Part shown: positions 1-5,632 of the stretch, in pieces
Layout: every line of letters starts with the position of its first letter
Numbering within the stretch: position 1 is the stretch's first letter
Notes under the pieces: generated by a model
Databases searched by the model: none
Seen by the model: the letters and a program-made list of their open reading frames with translations, nothing else
Told to the model about the DNA's origin: nothing
NCBI GenBank assembly: GCA_945835865.1
Contig: CAMAJQ010000044.1
Span: 1 to 6,417 of the forward strand
Direction of reading: 5' to 3'
DNA length: 6,417 bases
DNA from: an uncultured Clostridia bacterium
Lineage (GTDB): Bacteria; Bacillota; Clostridia; Christensenellales; Borkfalkiaceae
Position numbers and translations under genes: made by a program

Positions 1-126
1 ATTGCTTTCTTCCGAAAACCGCACTACGCCGTAGAATTTTTCCCTGTTATATTCGTCGCCCCCGCCACATCCGGCAAGGCAACTCGACAACGTTACCAAG
101 GCTGACAGAAAAGCCCACGTTTTTTT
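1..126 (-). CDS. Lipoprotein of unknown function, 3' end outside the window, start codon apparently lost
   Basis: This is the fifth gene of the sigma-factor operon; only its N-terminal part is present and the frame stays open to base 1. The readable frame begins KKTWAFLSALVTLSSCLAGC: two lysines, a hydrophobic stretch and a lipobox L-A-G-C with Cys at 69-67, followed by a Gly-rich linker. This is a classical type II (lipoprotein) signal peptide, so the product should be lipid-anchored on the outer face of the membrane. No ATG, GTG or TTG stands where translation should begin. The in-frame codons after the previous gene's stop are GAG GTA CAG GTT TAT AAA AAA. An AAGAGG ribosome-binding site (143-138) lies 8 bases before the AT at 128-127, and inserting one G there would restore ATG AAA AAA ACG. 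In-frame CTG (108-106) or TTG (99-97) would leave a signal peptide without its Lys residues. It is either a start-codon mutation or a one-base sequence error. The family is not recognised. Confidence 0.6.
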
Positions 127-141
127 ATAAACCTGTACCTC

Positions 142-675
142 TTAAAACACGATCCCGGAACGGTTTGTGACCGTGACGGCGACGGAGAGTTTCCCGGGAG
201 AAAGAACGACTCGGCTTCTCCCGAAAACCGCCCGATGAAAGGTCCCGCAATCCTCGATTTCACATTTCAACTCACGAAACGCCTCGTCAAATTCCCCGAA
301 CGACGAAAGACAGGTGACGCCGTAAACGCTGACGGAGGGATCGGTAATCTCGATCCCGGTGACGAAACGCCCGCCGTCCGCATAATCGGGATATGCGGTG
401 ACGAGATAGATCACGTAGCGTTCGGGGAGAGGTTCGTCCGCAGGATATCCGACGGAAACGTAGGAAGAGGCGTAACCTTTACCGAAATATTGACTTCCGC
501 CGATCAATCCGAAAATCGGGCAGTAACCGCTGAAATCGAAAGCGGAAACGTCCTCCGCGATCCAGAATTCCAACGAGGTCTCTTCCGGCTTTGCCAGCAC
601 TTTCCGGCTCGCGCAGGAAGGAAGAAAAAGGACTGCCCAGAAAAAGACGAGCGCGGAAACGAAGATTTTCTTCAC
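142..675 (-). CDS. Uncharacterised surface lipoprotein (177 aa)
   Basis: Start chosen at GTG 675-673, because it follows a strong AAGGGGGAT ribosome-binding site and directly opens a signal peptide: Lys2-Lys3, a hydrophobic core (residues 4-18) and the lipobox L18-P19-S20-C21. The longer in-frame ATG upstream would add an Arg/Lys-rich stretch lying inside the preceding gene, so it is rejected. Pro at -2 of the lipobox is unusual but tolerable. After Cys21 the mature part (about 157 residues) is rich in beta-prone segments and Tyr, Val and Gly, without enzyme motifs I can recognise. It ends in a Val/Thr-rich strand. The GTG overlaps the TGA of the upstream surface-protein gene (GTGA, 4 bases), suggesting translational coupling. 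The next lipoprotein gene follows after about 15 bases. It is likely exported, lipidated and displayed on the outer face of the membrane as part of the sigma-factor module. Its function is unknown. Confidence 0.78.
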   Translation of the reverse strand: MKKIFVSALVFFWAVLFLPSCASRKVLAKPEETSLEFWIAEDVSAFDFSGYCPIFGLIGGSQYFGKGYASSYVSVGYPADEPLPERYVIYLVTAYPDYADGGRFVTGIEITDPSVSVYGVTCLSSFGEFDEAFRELKCEIEDCGTFHRAVFGRSRVVLSPGKLSVAVTVTNRSGIVF

Positions 676-2141
676 GGTTTTATCCCCCTTTTTCCGTTTG
701 CGGATTTTTTTCTTCTGATCAGGACGACCGCAACCACGGTTCCCGCAACGACGAGCACGCCGACGAGAACGGCGACGCCGATCCACCTCCGATACGAATA
801 AAACGAATGGTTCAAAACGAACGTCGGATTTTCGACCGTACAGAGAGTGAAGACGAGTTCGTTGTCCGGCAAACCGTTCGTCGTCAAAGAATAGCCGCTC
901 TCCGTCTTTTCCAATCCCTGCAGTTCACAGGAAGTCATCGCAAAAGGCGTTCGTATTTCGATCTGCAATTCTCCGAATTCCTTCCACGTCTTCGCAGGGG
1001 AAAGAAGATAGACGTATTCGTACTTTGCGGGCGACCAGGCACGGTCGATGGACGGATACAGGGGCGCCGTCACGCGGTTGACGAGCCTTCCGTTCGGCTG
1101 AAGGGTGATCTCGTAATCGTACCAGCGCATCAGATATTTTTCCAGCCCGCCCGTAAAGCGCGAAAGCATGTAGACTTGAAATAATTTGCTTTCCTCTTCT
1201 TCCAGAATTTCGGCAACCACGGCGTTATACCAATCCGCGTCGGAAACGGAATCGTCCGTTTTCCGCGACAGCGCAAATTCTTTCAGCGTCGTCGATTCTC
1301 TCTGTTTGAGGACCATACTGCCGCCGATCTCTTCTCCGTCCTCGATACCCCCGTCCCGATAAATCTTCCAGGCAAAGGTGGAAGGCAACGTACCGCCTAT
1401 TGTATAGATGGATACGGTATCTCTCCCGTTGGAGATCCCCGCCCCGCAACGCCCCGTTCCGTCCGGATTCCCGTGATAGCAACTCAACCTCGGGAAATAG
1501 ATCCTTCCGAAGGACGAGTCCGTGTCGAAGGCGACCGTTGCGGCGCGATAAGCGCTCGTATCGACGCCCGAAGCGTGAAAATCGTAACGGGTCACGAGGG
1601 TCTCGGGCGAAAGAGTCTCGTCCGAATAAAAATCGTCGTGCAGGGTTGCGACGTCCTTGCTCAGCAAAAACGGCTCGTAGGGGGTGGAAAGAGAATGCCT
1701 CACCGTCGTCTCAACCGGTGCCCCGTCCGCCGTAACGGTGTATTTTTCAATATCGCTCCATACCTCTTCCCCATCGGAAAAGTCGTAAATATAAGAAGGC
1801 AGTCTGCCGAAAGGGAAGAGCAGTCTGACGGTGATCGTATAATCGGACGGATTGAAAAAAGAATATTCCGCTGAAACGCTCGCGTCGAAAGAGGCGCGTC
1901 TGTCTTCCTCGTAATAATAGGTAGGATCGGGTGGTAAATCGGGAATATCCAGAGTCAGCAACTCCCTTTCCACGACGACGGGGCTTTCCGTTCCCGTCAT
2001 CATCACGACGCCTGCGGCGTTCGTTCCCTCAAACCACGTCTGCGCGGAATTCGCCGATGCCGCAGTGGGGAAAAGCGGGGCAAGGGAGATCATCCCCGCA
2101 ACAAATAAAGAACTATAAGTCGATAAACGATTCTTTTTCAT
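672..2141 (-). CDS. Secreted, C-terminally membrane-anchored surface protein of unknown function (489 aa)
   Basis: The ATG at 2141-2139 follows GTGAGGTAACGGA and overlaps the stop of the upstream anti-sigma-like gene (ATGA). Residues 1-30 form a Sec signal peptide (Lys2-Lys3, hydrophobic residues 11-27, cleavage likely after A28-S29-A30). Residues about 31-452 are extracellular. The first part (about 35-150) has Val/Glu-rich strands with an aromatic EYSFFNPSDYTITVRLLFPF segment. This looks like a beta-sandwich, and loosely recalls secreted domains of unknown function such as DUF4424, but I cannot confirm that. A second beta-rich region spans about 330-450. Residues about 453-475 are a transmembrane helix, followed by a short positively charged cytoplasmic tail (RRKKSANGKRGIKP), giving type I topology. 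No LPXTG or catalytic motif is seen. Its place behind the sigma and anti-sigma genes suggests it is either the sensor ectodomain partner or the main product of the regulon; this is inference. Confidence 0.85.
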   Translation of the reverse strand: MKKNRLSTYSSLFVAGMISLAPLFPTAASANSAQTWFEGTNAAGVVMMTGTESPVVVERELLTLDIPDLPPDPTYYYEEDRRASFDASVSAEYSFFNPSDYTITVRLLFPFGRLPSYIYDFSDGEEVWSDIEKYTVTADGAPVETTVRHSLSTPYEPFLLSKDVATLHDDFYSDETLSPETLVTRYDFHASGVDTSAYRAATVAFDTDSSFGRIYFPRLSCYHGNPDGTGRCGAGISNGRDTVSIYTIGGTLPSTFAWKIYRDGGIEDGEEIGGSMVLKQRESTTLKEFALSRKTDDSVSDADWYNAVVAEILEEEESKLFQVYMLSRFTGGLEKYLMRWYDYEITLQPNGRLVNRVTAPLYPSIDRAWSPAKYEYVYLLSPAKTWKEFGELQIEIRTPFAMTSCELQGLEKTESGYSLTTNGLPDNELVFTLCTVENPTFVLNHSFYSYRRWIGVAVLVGVLVVAGTVVAVVLIRRKKSANGKRGIKP

Positions 2142-2692
2142 TCCGTTACCTCACGTCGCCCGTCCGCACCGGATTCGCCGGACGGGGAAAACTCGAATTC
2201 GATTTCCGCGCCGTCCTGCCCTTGCGAAAGGGTCAGCCGGAGCGTTTCCGAAAGAAGCGTGCCGTTGCCGCCGTAATTTTCCAGATTCCCCTCGAAAGTG
2301 AAGACGACCTTCACGCCGGCCGAAGAGTCCGCCTTTCTCTCCACGTTGAGGAGAAGGAGATCCTCACCGACGCCGTTCCGTTCTTTCCACAGAGCGAAAA
2401 GAACCTGTTCGTCCCTTACGTCCCGGGTGATCACCACGCTTTCGATCCCGTCCTCTCCGACGAAATAAACGACGACTTCCGGGGCGCTTTCACTTCCCGC
2501 CTTATCGCCGCTCCCGTAGGAACGGAAGATCATCGGCGCGATCGGGATAAAAACACAGAGAACGAGACAGGCGGCAAGCGCGCTTCCGACCGCCGCAAAG
2601 ACCTTTTTTCTGTTCGTCCGTCGGCGATCCGCCTGTGCGACGGCGTTTTCGTCTACTTCGCCGATCGCCTCCAGAATATCATAAGGCGTCAT
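2138..2692 (-). CDS. Probable anti-sigma factor, single-pass membrane protein (184 aa)
   Basis: The ATG at 2692-2690 has an excellent AGGGAGGA ribosome-binding site six bases upstream. It overlaps the 3' end of the sigma-factor gene by 14 bases, a typical sigma/anti-sigma arrangement. Residues 1-30 are cytoplasmic and contain D5-I-L-E-A-I-G-E-V-D14 followed by a basic stretch (R23-K30). This short N-terminal motif recurs, as I recall, in proteins encoded beside sigma-70-family factors in Clostridia. Residues about 31-56 form one transmembrane helix, and about 57-184 are outside: a Ser/Gly linker, then Val/Glu-rich beta strands and an acidic C-terminus. There is no HxxxCxxC zinc anti-sigma motif, so if it is an anti-sigma factor it is of a non-ZAS type. 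The stop overlaps the next gene's ATG by 4 bases. Anti-sigma function rests on context and topology, not on a recognised domain. Confidence 0.72.
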   Translation of the reverse strand: MTPYDILEAIGEVDENAVAQADRRRTNRKKVFAAVGSALAACLVLCVFIPIAPMIFRSYGSGDKAGSESAPEVVVYFVGEDGIESVVITRDVRDEQVLFALWKERNGVGEDLLLLNVERKADSSAGVKVVFTFEGNLENYGGNGTLLSETLRLTLSQGQDGAEIEFEFSPSGESGADGRREVTE

Positions 2693-3245
2693 AAAAATCC
2701 TCCCTGATCAGCACGGCGCGCAGTTTTTCCCGGGTGCGCGCAAGCATCGATTTGACTTTGCTTTCCGAAAACCCGAACCGTCTGCCGATATCGGCGACGG
2801 CGTCCATATACCAATAACGGCGGAGAAACACCTGCCGCTCCGTCTCGGGCAGACCGAGCACGAAGGAATTGACCGTCTCTGCCAACCGTTTTCTCTCCAT
2901 TTCCCCATCCACCGTCCTGTCGTCCGCCACGCATTCGAACAGTTCGTCGAGGATGAGAGGCATCTCGCCGCCGCCCCGTTTCCGGGCGGTCTTCTTCCGG
3001 AATTTATCCACGGAGATCCTTCGGGTGATTTTTCCCAGGAAAACGGAAAGAACGGAGGGTCGGTGGGGAGGCATCCCGTTCCACGCGCCGACGTAAGTAT
3101 CGTTTACGCTTTCCTCCGCATCTTCCTTGCAGGACAAAATGCGATAGGCGATCGAAAAACAATACCGTCCGTATTTTTTCGCCGTTTCCGGGATCGCGCG
3201 TTCCGAGCGCTCCCAATATAAATCCACGATTTTTCCGTCTTCCAT
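2679..3245 (-). CDS. RNA polymerase sigma factor, sigma-70 family (ECF-like, 188 aa)
   Basis: The start at ATG 3245-3243 is chosen because it follows GGAAGGTGAAGAGG and leaves a protein of the usual length for two-domain sigma factors (regions 2 and 4). The frame is open much further upstream, but that part crosses the isc terminator and is not coding. Region 2 covers about residues 20-88: Y34-R-I-L, the D42-A-E-E-S-V-N-D-T-Y core (core-polymerase binding and -10 recognition), W55, then K72-I-T-R-R-I-S-V-D-K. A basic linker K84-K-T-A-R-K-R-G-G-G follows. Region 4 covers about 120-180: L132-P-E-T-E-R-Q-V-F-L-R-R-Y-W, then a helix-turn-helix with I153-G-R-R-F-G-F-S-E-S-K-V-K-S-M-L-A-R-T-R-E-K-L for -35 binding. 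It would redirect RNA polymerase to a small regulon, most likely including its own operon. It heads five overlapping or adjacent genes. The specific group and stimulus cannot be told. Confidence 0.92.
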   Translation of the reverse strand: MEDGKIVDLYWERSERAIPETAKKYGRYCFSIAYRILSCKEDAEESVNDTYVGAWNGMPPHRPSVLSVFLGKITRRISVDKFRKKTARKRGGGEMPLILDELFECVADDRTVDGEMERKRLAETVNSFVLGLPETERQVFLRRYWYMDAVADIGRRFGFSESKVKSMLARTREKLRAVLIREDFYDAL

Positions 3246-3258
3246 CCTCTTCACCTTC

Positions 3259-3298
3259 CGTGAAAAACTCCTATACCATATTACTCGTAAAAAACTCC
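3259..3298 (-). promoter_or_regulatory. Candidate promoter/regulatory region of the sigma-factor operon with a 13-bp direct repeat
   Basis: Just upstream of the sigma gene's ribosome-binding site, the minus strand carries GGAGTTTTTTACG (3298-3286) and GGAGTTTTTCACG (3271-3259), matching at 12 of 13 bases and offset by 27. The AT-rich TAATATGGTATA between them could serve as a -10 region. No TTGACA-like -35 is found at the right distance, consistent with recognition by a non-housekeeping sigma such as the encoded one. This is a weak call made from spacing and base composition. Confidence 0.3.
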
Positions 3299-3416
3299 GC
3301 TCCGTCGCGCGGAAAGGGAAAAATTTTCTGTTTTTTCCGCCGCCCCGCCGAAAACCGCCGATATGCGCGCCTCTGCCCCGCCCCTGGAGTTCTTTTCGGG
3401 CGCGGAACCGAAGAAT

Positions 3417-3456
3417 AAAAAAAGATTCCGCGCATCCGCAAAAGAATGCGGCAGAA
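3417..3456 (-). terminator. Rho-independent terminator of the iscR-nifS-nifU operon
   Basis: About 30 bases past the nifU stop, the minus-strand transcript can fold TTCTGCCGCAT (3456-3446) against ATGCGCGGAA (3435-3426). This gives ten pairs (one G-U) with one bulged C and a ten-base loop. Two bases later comes a run of seven T (3423-3417). The geometry is that of an intrinsic terminator. It separates isc transcription from the sigma operon, which starts about 170 bases further along on the same strand. Confidence 0.8.
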
Positions 3457-3484
3457 CCTTTTCCCCGACGGTTTCTGTCGGCTT

Positions 3485-3889
3485 TTACACCATTTTCGGT
3501 TGTTCTTCGGGCGTCGTCACCCCTTTCTGACGGTTGCGATAATCTTCGATTGCCGCCTTGATGGCCTCTTCCGCCAGGACGGAACAATGCAGTTTCTGCG
3601 GGGGGGGCCCCTCGAGTTCTTCGACCACCCGTTTGTTGGTCAGTTTGAGCGCCTCTTCCACCGTCATGCCGATGACCATCGAGGTCGCGGTGGAACTCGT
3701 GGCGATCGCCGCGGCGCAACCGAAGGTCTTGAACTTCGCGTCGACGATGACGTCGTTCTCGATCCTCAGCGTGATCTGCATGATATCCCCGCAGGCGGCG
3801 TTGCCCACCTTGCCGAGCCCGTTATAGTTCTCAACTTCTCCGACGTTCTGCGGATTGCGGAACGCCTCCATGACTTTATCGTTATACAT
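3485..3889 (-). CDS. nifU: Iron-sulfur cluster assembly scaffold, NifU N-terminal/IscU type (134 aa)
   Basis: This is a scaffold on which a [2Fe-2S] cluster is built from the persulfide sulfur given by the desulfurase, then passed to target proteins in the cytoplasm. The three ligand cysteines are present: C33 in A-C33-G-D35, C58 in T-F-G-C58-A-A-A-I-A-T-S-S, and C102 in K-L-H101-C102-S. The conserved Asp35 next to C33 is also there. The N-terminal N12-P-Q-N-V-G and C-terminal A-I-K-A-A-I-E-D-Y are family hallmarks. The 18-21-residue insertion typical of SufU is absent, and there is no ferredoxin or Nfu domain, so it is the short IscU-like form. A hydrophilic tail of about 15 residues extends past the usual end. 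The ATG at 3889 overlaps nifS by 8 bases, with AAAGGAGAT inside nifS. The usual GLPP before the Lys-Leu-His-Cys motif reads GPPP here, coded over an 8-base homopolymer (3600-3607). Confidence 0.96.
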   Translation of the reverse strand: MYNDKVMEAFRNPQNVGEVENYNGLGKVGNAACGDIMQITLRIENDVIVDAKFKTFGCAAAIATSSTATSMVIGMTVEEALKLTNKRVVEELEGPPPQKLHCSVLAEEAIKAAIEDYRNRQKGVTTPEEQPKMV

Positions 3890-5069
3890 TCTGCATATCT
3901 CCTTTCAGATTGAACAAGGGGGACATTTTTCTCAGTCTCCCGACGATTTCTTTCAGCGTATCGACGGCGTAATCGACTTCCTCAACGGTATTTTCCTTCC
4001 CGAAGGTAAAGCGGATGGAGCCGTGCGCGAGTTCTTCCGGAACGCCCGTGGCGAGAAGAACGTGAGAGGGCTCGAGCGATCCGCTCGAACAGGCGGATCC
4101 CGACGAAACGGCGATACCCGCCAGATCGAGGCTGAACAGAATGGATTCCCCTTCGATATATTCAAAGGAAAAATCGGCGTTGTTGGGCAGCCTCTTCGTT
4201 CCGTCTTTCGGACCGTTGAGTTTCACGTAAGGGATCTCCTCCGTCACCCGACCGATAAAGCGGTCTCTCAGCGATGCGACGTAAGCCGAATCTTCTGCCT
4301 GCGTCTCCTTGGTGAGCCGCAACGCCTCCGCCATGCCGACGACGCCCGGAACGTTCGTCGTTCCGCCGCGCCTCGTCCTTTCCTGATGTCCGCCCGAAAT
4401 CAGCCGTCCCAAAGGTACGCCCGTCCGGATATACAGAGCGCCCATACCCTTCGGCCCGTTGAATTTATGAGAAGAAAAACTCATGAGGTCAATATCGGAA
4501 GAGGACACGTCGATGGGGAGCGCGCCCATCGCCTGCACGGCGTCCGTAAAGAAGAAAATGCCGTGTCTGCGGGCTATCTTTCCGATTTCGGCGATCGGCT
4601 CGATGGTGCCGATCTCGTTGTTGGCGTACATGCAGCCGATGAGAATGGTATCGGGACGAATGGCGCTTTCAAGTTCCTCGAGATCGATGAACCCTTCCTT
4701 GTCTACGCCGATATAAGAAAACTCGAATCCGTCCTTCTCCAGTTCCTTCGCCGTGGAGAGCATCGCCGCGTGTTCGATTTTCGATATGATCAGGTGTCTG
4801 CCCTTGCCCTTGAGCGCCCGGCAGATCCCGCGGAGCGCCCAGTTGTCGCTCTCCGTTCCGCCCGAGGTAAAATAGATCTCGTTCGGCTTGGCGCCGATCA
4901 GTTTCGCAATGGTGTCTCTCGCCTCGTCGACGGCTTTTTGCGCCTCTCTTCCGAACGCGTGCTGGCTGTTCGGATTTCCGAAGATCTCTCCGAAATAGGG
5001 GAGCATCTTCCGTAATACCCTTTCGTCCGTCCGCGTGGTAGCGGCGTGGTCGAAATAAATCTCTTTCAT
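3882..5069 (-). CDS. nifS: Cysteine desulfurase, NifS/IscS type (395 aa)
   Basis: This is a PLP enzyme that converts L-cysteine to L-alanine and holds the sulfur as a persulfide for cluster assembly on the NifU scaffold encoded next to it. Fold type I aminotransferase motifs are complete: Y5-F-D-H-A-A-T-T at the N-terminus, T68-S-G-G-T-E-S-D-N phosphate loop, H100 that stacks on PLP, N151, D176 and Q179, and the Schiff-base Lys202 in S-S-H-K202-F-N-G-P-K-G. The catalytic Cys327 lies in S-S-G-S-A-C327-S-S-G on a long mobile loop, which marks a group I (IscS/NifS) rather than a SufS enzyme. The length is normal. The start ATG overlaps the iscR stop (ATGA) and the stop overlaps nifU, so the three are one translational unit. 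With no nitrogenase genes in view, a housekeeping role is likely; iscS would be an equally fair name. Confidence 0.97.
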   Translation of the reverse strand: MKEIYFDHAATTRTDERVLRKMLPYFGEIFGNPNSQHAFGREAQKAVDEARDTIAKLIGAKPNEIYFTSGGTESDNWALRGICRALKGKGRHLIISKIEHAAMLSTAKELEKDGFEFSYIGVDKEGFIDLEELESAIRPDTILIGCMYANNEIGTIEPIAEIGKIARRHGIFFFTDAVQAMGALPIDVSSSDIDLMSFSSHKFNGPKGMGALYIRTGVPLGRLISGGHQERTRRGGTTNVPGVVGMAEALRLTKETQAEDSAYVASLRDRFIGRVTEEIPYVKLNGPKDGTKRLPNNADFSFEYIEGESILFSLDLAGIAVSSGSACSSGSLEPSHVLLATGVPEELAHGSIRFTFGKENTVEEVDYAVDTLKEIVGRLRKMSPLFNLKGDMQNV

Positions 5070-5482
5070 TTTATATCTCCGATAGCGGTATTTTCAAGAT
5101 TGCCTTCCAATATCTGTTGAAGCGAAATACCGTCCAATATATCGTTTATTCCTTCAAAAAGTCTTTTCCAGAGCACGCTTGACGGACAGCAGCAGCCCGT
5201 TTTGTTCACACAGCCGATGATCTCCATATTGTCTTCTTCCAACGCGCGCACGACCTTTCCCATATGGATCTCGCTTGCGGGACGGGACAGCGAGTAGCCT
5301 CCGCCGGCACCCCGCGTCGCCTTCACCGCGCCGACCGAAAGAAGAATTCTCAGGACTTTTTCGAGATACTTGCTCGAAACGCCCGTCCGCCTTTCCAACT
5401 CCTTTGCGGAAAGGACCTTGTCCGACGCGCCGAGCAGACAACACACCTGAACGCCGTAATGGGTTTTTGAGGAAATTTTCAT
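5066..5482 (-). CDS. iscR: Rrf2-family transcriptional regulator, IscR-like (138 aa)
   Basis: This is a DNA-binding repressor that probably senses iron-sulfur cluster supply and controls its own operon. The start at ATG 5482-5480 (AGGGAG ribosome-binding site) gives the family N-terminus M-K-I-S-S-K-T-H-Y-G. A winged helix-turn-helix covers about residues 22-70: L24-S-A-K-E-L-E-R-R-T-G-V-S-S-K-Y-L-E-K-V-L, then the wing T56-R-G-A-G-G-G-Y-S-L. The sensor part has C91 and a run C97-C98-C99, followed by L104-W105. In E. coli IscR the ligands are C92, C98, C104 and H107; here the third Cys is drawn in next to the second, so the ligand set is not canonical, yet cysteines are retained, unlike CymR. 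An upstream frame extension to 5590 is rejected because it crosses the promoter and operator. The gene overlaps nifS by four bases. Confidence 0.9.
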   Translation of the reverse strand: MKISSKTHYGVQVCCLLGASDKVLSAKELERRTGVSSKYLEKVLRILLSVGAVKATRGAGGGYSLSRPASEIHMGKVVRALEEDNMEIIGCVNKTGCCCPSSVLWKRLFEGINDILDGISLQQILEGNLENTAIGDIK

Positions 5483-5527
5483 GCTTTTCTCCCTGTTCCG
5501 ACGCGCTTTCCGCCGTCCGACCGGCTT

Positions 5528-5552
5528 AATTCCTACCTGACCGGTAGGAATT
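5528..5552. promoter_or_regulatory. Perfect palindromic operator, probable IscR-like repressor site
   Basis: AATTCCTACC (5528-5537) and GGTAGGAATT (5543-5552) are exact inverted copies around a five-base centre. The site lies between the isc -10 box and the iscR ribosome-binding site, at about +4 to +28 of the expected transcript. A bound dimer there would block initiation or early elongation. Rrf2 dimers bind palindromes of about this size, so autoregulation by the adjacent iscR is the natural reading. As RNA the arms could also fold into a hairpin in the 5' leader. No copy is seen elsewhere in the window. Confidence 0.8.
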
Positions 5553-5561
5553 TTCGATAAC

Positions 5562-5590
5562 ATTATAATACCGTTTTTTCTTTTTGTCAA
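5562..5590 (-). promoter_or_regulatory. Consensus sigma-A promoter of the iscR-nifS-nifU operon
   Basis: On the minus strand, TTGACA (5590-5585) and TATAAT (5567-5562) both match the housekeeping consensus exactly, with a 17-base spacer that is A-rich. Transcription should begin near 5555, immediately before the palindrome, leaving a leader of about 70 bases before iscR. So strong a promoter implies tight repression by the operator. Confidence 0.9.
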
Positions 5591-5595
5591 ATATT

Positions 5596-5626
5596 TTGTT
5601 GCTTTTTTCAGGAAATATGTTAAAAT
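5596..5626 (+). promoter_or_regulatory. Extended -10 promoter for the divergent membrane-protein genes
   Basis: TG-T-TAAAAT (5618-5626) is an extended -10 element, with TAAAAT at 5621-5626. A poor -35 candidate, TTGTTG (5596-5601), sits 19 bases upstream, which is long, so the TG extension would carry recognition. The expected start of transcription is at about 5632-5634, on the ATG of the small gene. The -35 region lies back to back with that of the isc promoter, five bases away. Confidence 0.55.
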
Positions 5627-5632
5627 AGAAGT

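Noticed and set aside
235..801. A 188-codon plus-strand frame opposite the lipoprotein
   Set aside because: There is no recognisable product, and the opposite strand has a signal peptide, lipobox, ribosome-binding site and coupling overlap.
1931..2707. A 258-codon plus-strand frame opposite the surface-protein and anti-sigma genes
   Set aside because: It has low-complexity Arg/Pro/Ser-rich composition, crosses a gene junction on the other strand and has no ribosome-binding site or domain.
3301..3416. GC-rich stretch between the terminator and the sigma promoter as a structured RNA or riboswitch
   Set aside because: It contains short CCGCCG and CCCCGCC runs but I could not find a stable multi-stem fold or any known riboswitch core.
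3246..3719. Upstream extension of the sigma-factor frame (158 extra codons)
   Set aside because: It runs through the isc terminator and the nifU 3' end, is Arg/Gly-rich without domain content, and the ATG at 3245 has its own ribosome-binding site.
3855..5015. A 386-codon plus-strand frame opposite nifS
   Set aside because: It is a mirror of a real gene with G/C-rich third positions: Arg/His-rich, no family motif, and the opposite strand has an unmistakable desulfurase.
3882..5069. Nitrogen-fixation role for nifS and nifU
   Set aside because: No nitrogenase or other nif genes are visible. The iscR context and the short scaffold point to general cluster assembly.
5483..5590. Upstream extension of the iscR frame (36 extra codons)
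   Set aside because: It would place the start inside the -35 box of the operon's own promoter, and Rrf2 proteins begin at the internal MKISSKTHYG.
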